Shown here in pieces: positions 17,393-26,211 of a stretch of DNA of 64,000 bases (position 1 is the first letter of the stretch; each line of letters opens with the position of its first letter). Origin of the DNA: an uncultured Prevotellaceae bacterium (GTDB lineage Bacteria; Bacteroidota; Bacteroidia; Bacteroidales; Bacteroidaceae). The position numbers were made by a program, and so were the translations under genes. The DNA is taken from positions 1 to 64,000 of the forward strand of contig CACYME010000030.1 of NCBI GenBank assembly GCA_902775475.1. Reading direction: 5' to 3'. The notes under the pieces are model-generated. The model was not told the origin of the DNA. It saw only the letters and a program-made list of their open reading frames with translations, and searched no databases.

Positions 17393-19906
17393 TTACTTGG
17401 GCGGATAGACGAGTTCCCAACCAGGCACTATGGGTGCATAATAGGTTTGGTTGTCGAGCGTGAAGAGACCTTGATCGGAAGACATACAATAGGTAGCGGC
17501 CCAGAGGGATTGCATGTGGCCGAAGTAGGCTGAGCCATCGTTCTGCAGATGTACGACGGTGAGCCTCCGCCCATCCTGCGAGACGAGGTTGGGTTTCTTG
17601 CCGCCACTGTCGGTGACCTTCATCACGCGAAGGAATGACACTGGCTCGTTAAAGATATTGGTTCTCTGGATGTCACCTGGTGCATACTTGCCTATGAAGT
17701 CGGCGGGCTGGGCACTGACAGCTGCCACAGTAAGCGGCTGTCGGCGAACATTGGGATTGTCGGAAATGGGCAGCGTCACCCACTTGTCGTCCTTGGCATG
17801 ACGGTTCACCATGTCCTGGCTGGCAACGTCCTGCAGGTACATCTTCTCCGTGGACATGGGCCAAAGCAGGTTCCAGCTTGTCATGCCCAACCCGGCTTCA
17901 TCCTCAGTGAGGCTGCGCATCACCGAAGGATTGTAGTGCTCATAATGCTTGTAGATGCGTCCATACATGTCTTGATAACGTGTGCCCGACACACCGTAAC
18001 AGTTGTTTCGGCAGTTGCCACCCTTTGTCAGGTCGTAGATGATGCGGCAGACGGCCTGTTTGCCACTGTTTCCGTCGTTATATGCGATGTTCATGATGCA
18101 ACTGGAGGATTTACTATTATAAGTAGCACCTCGGCTCTGGAATACCCATACGCTGTCTAACCCAAGGCAAACCTTGTTCAGATCCACGTCAGCATAGTCG
18201 CGAATATGCTTGGCTATCACGCTGCTTGAAACATCTGAATTATGTGGAGAAAAAACATAGGGAATCTTGAAAGATGTGATTAAGCCCCAGAAACTGGCAA
18301 TCATCGCCCCTAACTGCGGAACGTCTTCCTCGTTGGGCAGGCCGCTGACCACCGGACCAGAGGTGTTGATGCCGTTGAAATCGAACGTGACGAACCAAGC
18401 GGTGTGGTCGGTCACAAATGGGAAGTTCGGGTCGAAGGGCGAGCCTGCGATGCAGAACCATCGGTTGCCTTGCTCGTCTTGAACGACGTCGCCAAGGAGG
18501 TAGGTGCCGGAGCCGTCATTGCGAGCGTTGCTGGCCTCGGTGGGGTCAGAAGGCTTTTTGGCCTCGGCCGGAGCGATGTTCTTCAGATTATCCATGTCGA
18601 GGTTGGCTACGTCGGCATTATAGACATAGACGTCGCGGCAGTTGGGCAGCTTCTTGTATTTGTCGAAGATAGGTGTCTCGGCACTGCCCTTGGCAAGCGT
18701 GGCACCGGTAGCATAGCGCACCACCCAGAACTTCTCGTTGCTGCCGGCGAAATTTTTGAACTCGCCATAGCCATTCTTCGTCAGGTCGTAGATGTTAAAG
18801 CTCTGCTTGTCCCAGGTGCTGGTCTTCTTCGACAGCACCTTGGTCTTGAGGTTGGTCTGGTAGAAGGTGGCCAATGGCAGCGAGATGTTGTTGCTGCTCA
18901 TGGTGGCCGTGCCGTAGATGAGGTTCAGGCCGTTCGCGGCAAGTTCCTGGCGCAGCTCGTCGGCTGTGAGCCCGAAGAGGTTCTTGTAGATGTTGAAATT
19001 GCTCCATGCGTCGGCCACGTTGCCGAAGAAGGCATCGTTGTGGTACATGAAGTTCTTCACGTAGTTGAAATCCTTGAAATACTTCAGCTTCTTGTAGCCG
19101 TCGTTATCCTTCAGGTTCTTGGCCCACTGCTCAGGGTTGAGAATGGCGTAGAGCATCTCGGCCAGGTTCTGCATGTGTTCCTGATTGGTGCAGAGGCTCT
19201 TGGGCATGATGTGTGTCAGTCTCTGTCCGCCCACGGTCTTGTTCACCGTCTTGACATTTTCCGAGGGGATTTTGCTGAGGGTTATCCAATGTGAATCACC
19301 CTTGCCCTCAATGCCGAAGGAAGGCCGCACGCAAATCCAGTAGTCGGTCTGTCCGTCGGCGTTCTGCTTGGACACCACGTCGCCGAAGCGGTAGTAGGCG
19401 GTGCCGCTGAACGAGGCGTTCTCCACCACCTGGCGGTAGACAATCTGCTGGAGGCCGGGCATCTGCCTGATGTCTACATCGACGGTGGCGAGCGTCTCGC
19501 CGCTGGCGCGGCGGTAGGTGAGCGTGCCCACGAGGTCGTTGCGGTAGGTGTACTCCGGCGTGTCGGCGGTGATGTCCTTGCCGTAGGTGAGGCCCACGAG
19601 GTCGGCAAAGCTCTCGGCGGCGTTCTCAGCGTCGGCACACTGCACGATGCGCACGGTGCTGTTCGTGCCGTCGGCCTCGCCGATGCTGGGGGCGTAGGTG
19701 GCCGTCTGCCAGCCCTCGTCGGGCATCACGCCGTCGGTCAACTGGCCCACGACGTTCCAGAAGTCGGCAGCGTCGGCCAGGTCCTGCTCCACGCGCTGCT
19801 CTTCGGTGGGCTTGTCGTCGTCGTCACTGCACGCCGCGAAGCCCAGGCTGAGGCCGCCCATCAGCACAGCCATCAGCCAGAAGCGAATTGTTCTTTTCGT
19901 TGTCAT
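17393..19906 (-). CDS. large lipoprotein of unknown function, paralog 2
   Basis: The protein has 837 residues from ATG 19906 (MTTKRTIRFWLMAVLMGG), with lipobox GFAAC followed by SDDDD. About the first 480 residues are nearly the same as in the upstream neighbour (19943-22345). The last 350 residues differ, sharing only a short motif. A motif YRFGDVV...YWICV (about residue 170) recurs later as YLLGDVV...RWFCI (about 480), reminiscent of small aromatic-containing binding modules. No enzyme motif is recognised. It is separated by 24 bases from the upstream paralog and by 65 bases from the MACPF gene, so it is probably in the same operon. Confidence 0.8.
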   Translation of the reverse strand: MTTKRTIRFWLMAVLMGGLSLGFAACSDDDDKPTEEQRVEQDLADAADFWNVVGQLTDGVMPDEGWQTATYAPSIGEADGTNSTVRIVQCADAENAAESFADLVGLTYGKDITADTPEYTYRNDLVGTLTYRRASGETLATVDVDIRQMPGLQQIVYRQVVENASFSGTAYYRFGDVVSKQNADGQTDYWICVRPSFGIEGKGDSHWITLSKIPSENVKTVNKTVGGQRLTHIMPKSLCTNQEHMQNLAEMLYAILNPEQWAKNLKDNDGYKKLKYFKDFNYVKNFMYHNDAFFGNVADAWSNFNIYKNLFGLTADELRQELAANGLNLIYGTATMSSNNISLPLATFYQTNLKTKVLSKKTSTWDKQSFNIYDLTKNGYGEFKNFAGSNEKFWVVRYATGATLAKGSAETPIFDKYKKLPNCRDVYVYNADVANLDMDNLKNIAPAEAKKPSDPTEASNARNDGSGTYLLGDVVQDEQGNRWFCIAGSPFDPNFPFVTDHTAWFVTFDFNGINTSGPVVSGLPNEEDVPQLGAMIASFWGLITSFKIPYVFSPHNSDVSSSVIAKHIRDYADVDLNKVCLGLDSVWVFQSRGATYNSKSSSCIMNIAYNDGNSGKQAVCRIIYDLTKGGNCRNNCYGVSGTRYQDMYGRIYKHYEHYNPSVMRSLTEDEAGLGMTSWNLLWPMSTEKMYLQDVASQDMVNRHAKDDKWVTLPISDNPNVRRQPLTVAAVSAQPADFIGKYAPGDIQRTNIFNEPVSFLRVMKVTDSGGKKPNLVSQDGRRLTVVHLQNDGSAYFGHMQSLWAATYCMSSDQGLFTLDNQTYYAPIVPGWELVYPPK

Positions 19907-19942
19907 GATGTTATACATTATTTATATATATTACTCTTTCAG

Positions 19943-22345
19943 TTACCACGCCGTCTGCCATGAGGGCAACCCGCATTTCTTGCCTTCGTAATAGATGAGC
20001 TCAGAAGTAGCGTAAGTTATGACCAGGGTTCTTATCCTAAGATCATCTAACATGTCATTGCCTTCTTCGTCCTCCCAGTCGCGCTGTCGGTATAACCTCA
20101 GGCGGTGACCATCGACGGTGGTGGTGGAGTAGTCTTTCTCGCCACGGTCTTCCACACGGGTGATGCGAAACATGACGACGGGCGCATTCCACATGTCGGC
20201 CAGGAATGCCCGGTTCCACCACGTCGAGCGGTTATAGACGCAGTTGTAGGCGAAGTTGGCACGCACATCGATGCTGCTGCGCGGCTGACGTGTCGGCTGG
20301 TCCTGGTTTTCAACAGGGGCATCATAGGAGTCAAGGGCCTGACGGGCGTAGCTGTCCTCGGCATAGCGGGCCACCATGTTGGGGTCGGCAATGTCCTGCA
20401 AGAAGATGGAGGTGTTGGAGAAGTCGGTCACCTTCTGTGCCGTAGCCGACGGTTGACTGGGATAGTGGTCCCAGATGTAGTACTCAACGTTGTTCTTGCT
20501 GTTTTGGTTGTTCAGCACCCAGCGCATCAGGCGCTGCTTGCTGCTGCTCATCGGGTCGCTGTAGGCAATGCTGGCTGCCAAGGATGGTGCACGCGGGTTG
20601 CCGTTTTGGGCGGTAATAATCTGCGTCAGGTCGGTGCAGCAGTAATCGGCGTAGTCCAGAAGGCATAGATAGGTGGGGGAACATGTATTGGTGTGGTCGT
20701 TCTCCCATTGCTCTCTGGTAAGGTATTTATTTATTACCGTGCCGTACTGAAGCTGGCTGAGCCAGTAGGCACCGCGGATGGCCTGGTCGCGAGTGGGCAG
20801 ATTGATGGCGCGTGAGCCGTCGGCCGTGAACCTGATACCCTCGAAGGTGATGAGCTCAGCGTAGGGCGAGGCTTCCTCAATCTTTGTCATCGTCTGTCCA
20901 GACATCGACATGACAAACCAGTGGTTGCCCTCCTCGTCCAGATAGACGTCGCCATAGCGGTAGTGGGAATCCGAGCCTTCGTAGCCTGCCGCCACGGCAT
21001 ATTCCTTGGGGGCCGTAATCTTCAGGGCGTCGTAGGACATGTCGATGTGGTCCACGTCGCGGTTGAAGACGATGACATCCTGGCAGTTGGGCAGTTTCTT
21101 CTGCTTGTCGAAGACGGGATTCTCGGCACTGCCCTTGGCCAGCGTGGCACCAGTGGCGTAGCGGACGACCCAGGCCTTCTCGCTGCCGCCCGCCGCGTTG
21201 GTGAACTCGGCGTAGCCATTCTTCGTCAGGTCGTAGATGTTGAAGCTCTGCTTGTCCCAGGTGCTGGTCTTCTTCGAGAGCACCTTGGTCTTGAGGTTGG
21301 TCTGGTAGAAGGTGGCTATAGGCAGCGAGATGTTGTTGCTGCTCATGGTGGCCGTGCCGTAGATGAGGTTCAGGCCGTTCGCGGCAAGTTCCTGGCGCAG
21401 CTCGGCGGCGGTGAGGCCGAACACAGCGACGTAGAAGTCGTTCCAGCGGCTGTCAACCATGCGGAAGTAGGAGTCGTTGTGATACTTGAACAGCTTCGTG
21501 TAGTCGAAGTCCTTGAAGTATTTCAGCTTTTTGTAGCCGTTGTTTTCTTCCAGGTTCTTGGCCCACTGTGCGGGGAAGAGCATGGCGTAGAGCATCTCGG
21601 CCAGGTTCTGCATGTGCTCCTGGTTGGTGCAGAGGCTCTTGGGCATGATGTGGGTGAGCTTCTGTCCGCTCACGGTCTTGTTCACGGTCTTGACGTTGGC
21701 CGAGGGAATTTTGCTCAGCGAAATCCAGTGGCTGTCGCCCTTGCCGGCGAGGCCGAAGGCGGGTCGCACGCAGATCCAGTAGTCGGTCTGCCCGTCGGCG
21801 TTCTGCTTGGCCACCACGTCGCCGAAGCGGTAGTAGGCGGTGCCGCTGAACGAGGCGTTCTCCACTACCTGGCGGTAGACAATCTGCTGGAGGCCGGGCA
21901 TCTGGTCGATGTCCACATCGACGGTGGCGAGCGTCTCGCCGCTGGCGCGGCGGTAAGTGAGCGTGCCCACGAGGTCGTTGCGGTAGGTATACACCGGCGT
22001 GTCGGTGGAAAAGCCGTTGCCCATAGTGAGGCCCACGAGGTCGGCAAAGTTCTCGGCGGCGTTCTCCACGTCGGCACACTGCACGATGCGCACGGTGCTG
22101 TTCGTGCCGTCAGCCTCGCCGATGCTGGGGGCGTAGGTGGCCGTCTGCCAGCCTTCGTCGGGCATCGGGTCGTCGGTCAGCTGGCCCACGACGTTCCAGA
22201 ACTCGGCAGCGTCGCTCAGGTCCTGCTCCACGCGCTGCTCCTCGGTGGGCTTGTCGTCGTCGTCACTGCACGATGCGAATCCCAGGCAGAGGCTGCACGT
22301 CAGCACGGCCATCAAGCAAAAGTGAATTATTCTTCTTGTTGTCAT
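19943..22345 (-). CDS. large lipoprotein of unknown function, paralog 1
   Basis: The protein has 800 residues. SPII signal MTTRRIIHFCLMAVLTCSLC with lipobox GFASC and SDDDD. It is paralogous to the next gene. Blocks such as GEADGTNSTVRIVQCAD, LTYRRASGETLATVDVDI and YGTATMSSNNISLPIATFYQ are identical or nearly so, while the region after about residue 490 is unrelated except for another YRYGDVYLDEEGNHWFVM motif. The conserved N-terminal half with exchangeable C-terminal half suggests a scaffold carrying variable binding or effector modules. The start is 9 bases downstream of the legumain-like gene, so translation is probably coupled. Function is unknown. Confidence 0.8.
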   Translation of the reverse strand: MTTRRIIHFCLMAVLTCSLCLGFASCSDDDDKPTEEQRVEQDLSDAAEFWNVVGQLTDDPMPDEGWQTATYAPSIGEADGTNSTVRIVQCADVENAAENFADLVGLTMGNGFSTDTPVYTYRNDLVGTLTYRRASGETLATVDVDIDQMPGLQQIVYRQVVENASFSGTAYYRFGDVVAKQNADGQTDYWICVRPAFGLAGKGDSHWISLSKIPSANVKTVNKTVSGQKLTHIMPKSLCTNQEHMQNLAEMLYAMLFPAQWAKNLEENNGYKKLKYFKDFDYTKLFKYHNDSYFRMVDSRWNDFYVAVFGLTAAELRQELAANGLNLIYGTATMSSNNISLPIATFYQTNLKTKVLSKKTSTWDKQSFNIYDLTKNGYAEFTNAAGGSEKAWVVRYATGATLAKGSAENPVFDKQKKLPNCQDVIVFNRDVDHIDMSYDALKITAPKEYAVAAGYEGSDSHYRYGDVYLDEEGNHWFVMSMSGQTMTKIEEASPYAELITFEGIRFTADGSRAINLPTRDQAIRGAYWLSQLQYGTVINKYLTREQWENDHTNTCSPTYLCLLDYADYCCTDLTQIITAQNGNPRAPSLAASIAYSDPMSSSKQRLMRWVLNNQNSKNNVEYYIWDHYPSQPSATAQKVTDFSNTSIFLQDIADPNMVARYAEDSYARQALDSYDAPVENQDQPTRQPRSSIDVRANFAYNCVYNRSTWWNRAFLADMWNAPVVMFRITRVEDRGEKDYSTTTVDGHRLRLYRQRDWEDEEGNDMLDDLRIRTLVITYATSELIYYEGKKCGLPSWQTAW

Positions 22346-22354
22346 GATGATATA

Positions 22355-24676
22355 CTAATTATGTTCTATGAAATAGTCGCTCATGTTGCTCTTGTTGACC
22401 GAGCCATACTGCTCGATGTTGTAGAGCGTGACGTGGCTGCCGCTGGTGGTGCGTGCCAACTGGTAGTAGAGGTCGGCGATGGACACCGACGGTTTTCTCC
22501 CCACGGTGCGCAGAAAGGCGCGTGAGAAGGCGTTGGAGAGATAGGTGCCCATGTCGGCATTGTACACATCGGGCTTCGAGGTCTCATAGGCATTGGCGGC
22601 GGTGAGCACGATGACGTCGGGCACTCCCGTGAGGGCCTCGCCCCACTGTCCGCTGTAGCAGCTCTCCAGGGCAAGCATCATGCGACGGTGGGGCATTTTC
22701 TCCACGATGTTGCGGATGCGCTGCGGGCCGAAGGGGTTCCTGCTGTTCTCGTCGCCCCACAGTGGTCCGCCGTTATCAGCACCGTGGCCGCTCCAGAAGA
22801 AGAACACGTTGTCGGCATCGGTGCTGTGGACGACGTGGGGCAGCTGCTGCGACTGTCGGCCCAGGAGGATGTCGGCCAGGTCAGCGGGGCCGGAGAGGTC
22901 GCTGAAGCGGTAGTCGACGACGGCCCCCTGTCGCACGTCGGCATTGATCAGGGCGTCGGGCGAGCTTTGCACGCCGCTGCGCTCCAGATAGACCTCGCCG
23001 GGGAAGGGGTTGCGGGGGTCGTCGGCCAGGTTGTCCTCAACGATGAGCACGATGTGGTCGTCGTCGTAGCCCTGTTGCTTCAGCAGCTGGTACATGGCTA
23101 GGGCATCGGCCTGGTGGCGGTAGTTCTCCCATGTGGTGCTGGGACTGATGACCACGGCCCACCGCTCGCGCAGGTCGGGCAGCTGGCGGCTGACGTTGTC
23201 TCCGGCAGCAGGGTCGAGGGAGTTGATGACGGTCTGCCAGTTCCACAGCACATCAGTGGAAATTCCCGTTCCGCTGCCTCCCGTTGAGACGGTGGCAAAG
23301 TGGGTGATGCCGCCATCGCTGCTGGTGGCAAACAGCTGGTAGTAGGTGTGGAGCATGGTGGTGTTCGTCAGCGGGTCGAACTCCATCTCGCCCGTGGCTC
23401 CGCGCAGGGAGGGAAGCATGCCGCCCTCGATCAGGCGGAAGGCTGAGGCCAGCCCATAGCCGTTCCAAAGGGCGATGGGGGCAGGGTCGTCGGTGGCCAC
23501 GACGGCCCGCATCCAGTCGCTGAGGACAGGCCCGTGGGGGGCTATCTCGAACTGCACGCGCTGGCCGTCGATGTACAGGATGTCAGGGTCAGCGGCACTG
23601 AGCTGGGCAGCCCGTCCGAGGGCGATGATGGCCAGGGCATCATACATCTGTGCGGCTCCGTAGGGCACATCGCCACCGTGGGTGGCTCTGTAGCTCTGCA
23701 CGAATCCATTGTCGGAGGAACCGGCGGGATAGACACCAAAGACAGTCTGGCCCAGGAGCTGCGACGAGTAGGCCACGTCGGGAACGTAGGCGACGGGAAC
23801 GTAGGCGATGGTGCCCTGCTCCCGTTTGCGCTGGAAGAACGCCTCACGGGCATTCAGCACCGAAGTGTAGTCCTCGGTCTGGCTCAGCGCCAGGAGCAGC
23901 GCATCGACGTTGTCGCCCTGTGGCTGGCTCATCAGCTCGTAATAGTCGTCGAGCCGGTCGCCGACCTTGTAGGCCCGTATGCCGCCGGGAACCACCCCGA
24001 GGCCGATTTGCGTGGCCACGAAGCCGAACCAGTCGCGGAACGACTGGCCGTAGATGTCGTCGCTGTAGAGCAAGCCCACGCGCTGGTGCTTCAGGGTCTG
24101 CATAACGGTGAGCAGCACCACGCACTGTGTGATGTCGCTCTCGGTGAGGAAGAAGGAGTTGGTCTGGCGGGCCTCGCTGCGCTGCAGGTCGGCGCTGGTG
24201 CAGGTGGGCATGACCACGGGCAGACGGGAGCGGCGGGCCTGGTTGAGGATGGTGCGCGCATTGGCCGAGTGGTAGGGGCCGATGATGGCATGGCAGGTGT
24301 CGGGCTGCACGTAGGGGGCATCGCCCTTGCCGGGATGGGTAAGGGCGTAGGCGAGGGCCTCCAGGTCCTCATTATCCTCGTCATGGTAGCGCAGGTTCAG
24401 TTTCACTCGTTTCGCACACGACTGCTGGGCACGGTCGATGTTGCCGAGTGCGTCGTCGATGGCTGACTGCCAGAGGAAGGTTTGCATGGCTGGCAGGATG
24501 ACGTCGACATTCACCGTCACCACTTCCTGCCGGGAAGAGTTGGACTCATCGTCGCTCTTGCAGGAAGCCAGGGAAGTGATGAGCGATAAGTGAAGAGTGA
24601 TGAGTGCTGCGCCAAGCAGCCATCTCGTCACTTTCGCCCCCAATCCTTCCTTCGTATATCTATCTGTTATGCTCAT
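22355..24676 (-). CDS. lipoprotein: periplasmic-binding-like domain fused to legumain-like C13 protease
   Basis: The protein has 773 residues. SPII signal with Cys39 (lipobox SLASC). Residues about 50-470 resemble the type I periplasmic-binding/receptor ligand-binding fold (CHAIIGPYHSANARTI, SRLPVVMPTCTS, QRVGLLYSDDIYGQSFRDWF). Residues about 500-740 are a C13 (legumain/GPI-transamidase) caspase-like domain: W506 AVVISPSTTWENYRHQADA near its start, catalytic His631 in FFWSGHG, and Cys673 in LESCYSG, 42 residues apart as in legumains. The expected activity is Asn/Asp-directed cysteine proteolysis or transpeptidation at the cell surface, possibly gated by ligand binding. It heads a run of four lipoprotein genes. 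The fusion is unusual; fold assignments are by motif. Confidence 0.85.
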   Translation of the reverse strand: MSITDRYTKEGLGAKVTRWLLGAALITLHLSLITSLASCKSDDESNSSRQEVVTVNVDVILPAMQTFLWQSAIDDALGNIDRAQQSCAKRVKLNLRYHDEDNEDLEALAYALTHPGKGDAPYVQPDTCHAIIGPYHSANARTILNQARRSRLPVVMPTCTSADLQRSEARQTNSFFLTESDITQCVVLLTVMQTLKHQRVGLLYSDDIYGQSFRDWFGFVATQIGLGVVPGGIRAYKVGDRLDDYYELMSQPQGDNVDALLLALSQTEDYTSVLNAREAFFQRKREQGTIAYVPVAYVPDVAYSSQLLGQTVFGVYPAGSSDNGFVQSYRATHGGDVPYGAAQMYDALAIIALGRAAQLSAADPDILYIDGQRVQFEIAPHGPVLSDWMRAVVATDDPAPIALWNGYGLASAFRLIEGGMLPSLRGATGEMEFDPLTNTTMLHTYYQLFATSSDGGITHFATVSTGGSGTGISTDVLWNWQTVINSLDPAAGDNVSRQLPDLRERWAVVISPSTTWENYRHQADALAMYQLLKQQGYDDDHIVLIVEDNLADDPRNPFPGEVYLERSGVQSSPDALINADVRQGAVVDYRFSDLSGPADLADILLGRQSQQLPHVVHSTDADNVFFFWSGHGADNGGPLWGDENSRNPFGPQRIRNIVEKMPHRRMMLALESCYSGQWGEALTGVPDVIVLTAANAYETSKPDVYNADMGTYLSNAFSRAFLRTVGRKPSVSIADLYYQLARTTSGSHVTLYNIEQYGSVNKSNMSDYFIEHN

Positions 24677-24704
24677 TATTGCTTTTTCGTCTTAAGTAAC
24701 AAAT

Positions 24705-24712
24705 CAAATTTA
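24705..24712 (-). promoter_or_regulatory. candidate -7 box of the legumain/MACPF operon
   Basis: The minus strand reads TAAATTTG, 28 bases before the start codon of the legumain-like gene. No -33 box at standard spacing is evident; the expected region runs into an inverted repeat. Confidence 0.4.
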
Positions 24713-24734
24713 GTTTACACAAACATTTTCTTGT

Positions 24735-24806
24735 TTAACAACGAATTTTACGAATTGCACGAATAAGCAACGCGCAGCAATTCGTCAAATTCGTTAAATT
24801 CGTTGT
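24735..24806. repeat. inverted repeat built from AATTCGT units
   Basis: AACAACGAATTT then ACGAATT and ACGAAT on the left are mirrored by ATTCGT, AATTCGT and AATTCGTTGTT on the right, around a 17-base centre. It can form a long hairpin between two minus-strand genes and may terminate the upstream gene or regulate the downstream one. Confidence 0.6.
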
Positions 24807-24864
24807 TTATATAAAAATAGTGTTCATCTACTTATTATTAATGCGGTAGCAAGTTCTTCACTCA

Positions 24865-26064
24865 TCACTTATCACTCATATTGTCAGTGGTGTATCCGTC
24901 CCATGCGCCGTGCCATTCCTTCTGAGGCATGGAGGCTACGGGGGCCACGAGCCAGCGCTCAAGCCACTGGCAGAGGGCGCGGTCGTAGTGGCGGACGATG
25001 GTGGGGAACCATCTTGAGCTTTCGTCAATCTCGGTATCGAGGAAGACGACCTCAGCATCGTCGGAGCCTTCGAGGTAGAGGTTGGCGAAGAGGGCGGCAT
25101 TCAGTGAGGCCCAGTTGCAGATGGCATAGCTTGCGTTGCGAACGACACTACCCATGATAAAGGCATTGTTGAAGGCCTCGTTTCCTGTTCCCAGGAATTC
25201 CGTAGTGTAGATTTGCACGGAGATGTTGTCGCCGAAATACTCGCGGGCGGCCTGACTGATGCTGTCGGCCAGCACCTCTGCCTTTTCACGTCCCTGCAGG
25301 AGGCGTATCTCGCGCTGCCGTCCGCTGTCGGCTGTGGTCTCTCTGTCGATGCGGCGGCAGAACTTCCGGGCGGCCTCGGCTGCGCTGACGTTGAGCAGGT
25401 GGAGGCGGTGGCCGAGCCAGTCGGCTTTCGGGATCTGGAGGAAATACTGTTCGGCGACATTCATCACCAGCACCTCGTCGGTCTCGCTGAGAGGCGTGTA
25501 GGCCAGACAGTGGAGCAACGAGCGGTCGGTGAGCACCAGCAGGCGGCGCTCGTAGGCAAGGCGGTTATAAGGGCTGGTTCCCTGCTGGTCCCAGCGAAGC
25601 AGCTCGGTGCGGATGGCATCGGTGTCGGCCACGGCGACGTAGCGCAGCTGCACACGGTTGTAGTCGCCCTGGCTGAGCTGCTGGTCGAAGAGGTGTATGC
25701 CCGCCAGCACACGGTCGGCATAGCCACAGTCGCCCAACTCGTTAGGGGCGAAAACGACGCACACCTCCACGCCGGGAGCGGCATCAGCGGGGTCGGTGCC
25801 GTCATCGTCGTCGTCCTTGCCACAGGAAGTAAGCGTCAGCATGAGCAGCGAGGCGATGCCGAGGACGGCAGCGTGCCCCGTACGCCGCAGGGCATCGCGC
25901 AGCTCGTCTTGCAGGTGAGCGTTCTTCTCCACCTCGCGGATGATGACGTCGTTCTTGCGCCGCAGCTCGTCGCCGTTCTTCAGCAGGCGCCACAGCAGCA
26001 CCGCCACCACCACGGCGAGCACGACGATGATGACCACGAGCGGGATGAGGATTGATGGGGTCAT
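24865..26064 (-). CDS. lipoprotein of unknown function with an extra N-terminal membrane helix
   Basis: The protein has 399 residues. The start MTPSILIPLVVIIVVLA is supported by a promoter 26 bases upstream. It has two membrane-targeting segments: a transmembrane helix (about 5-25) with a charged, possibly coiled-coil stretch (26-61), then a complete SPII-like signal (TGHAAVLGIASLLMLTLTSC, Cys81) followed by GKDDDDD. The rest (about 85-399) has alternating strands and helices (VEVCVVFAPNELGDCGYADRVLAGI, RLLVLTDRSLLHCLA) suggesting a periplasmic-binding-like fold, in keeping with the neighbouring fusion protein. It may be a small membrane protein fused to a lipoprotein. Ligand and role are unknown. 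Confidence 0.65.
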   Translation of the reverse strand: MTPSILIPLVVIIVVLAVVVAVLLWRLLKNGDELRRKNDVIIREVEKNAHLQDELRDALRRTGHAAVLGIASLLMLTLTSCGKDDDDDGTDPADAAPGVEVCVVFAPNELGDCGYADRVLAGIHLFDQQLSQGDYNRVQLRYVAVADTDAIRTELLRWDQQGTSPYNRLAYERRLLVLTDRSLLHCLAYTPLSETDEVLVMNVAEQYFLQIPKADWLGHRLHLLNVSAAEAARKFCRRIDRETTADSGRQREIRLLQGREKAEVLADSISQAAREYFGDNISVQIYTTEFLGTGNEAFNNAFIMGSVVRNASYAICNWASLNAALFANLYLEGSDDAEVVFLDTEIDESSRWFPTIVRHYDRALCQWLERWLVAPVASMPQKEWHGAWDGYTTDNMSDK

Positions 26065-26089
26065 AAGCTTTTAAGGATGATTATGGCTG

Positions 26090-26121
26090 CAAAAGTACAG
26101 AAAAAACAACGTCCGGGCAAT
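26090..26121 (-). promoter_or_regulatory. promoter of the lipoprotein gene at 24.9-26.1 kb
   Basis: The minus strand has TACTTTTG (26090-26097) and, 20 bases upstream, ATTG (26118-26121), a one-base variant of the -33 TTTG. It is 26 bases from the start codon. Confidence 0.5.
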
Positions 26122-26211
26122 AGCTCGGACGAATTGGTGATAGGTTTTGGACGAATTGGTGAACCGCGGAGGGGCGAAAGGGCGAAGGGTTGAACGTTTT
26201 CTGTAACAGGT

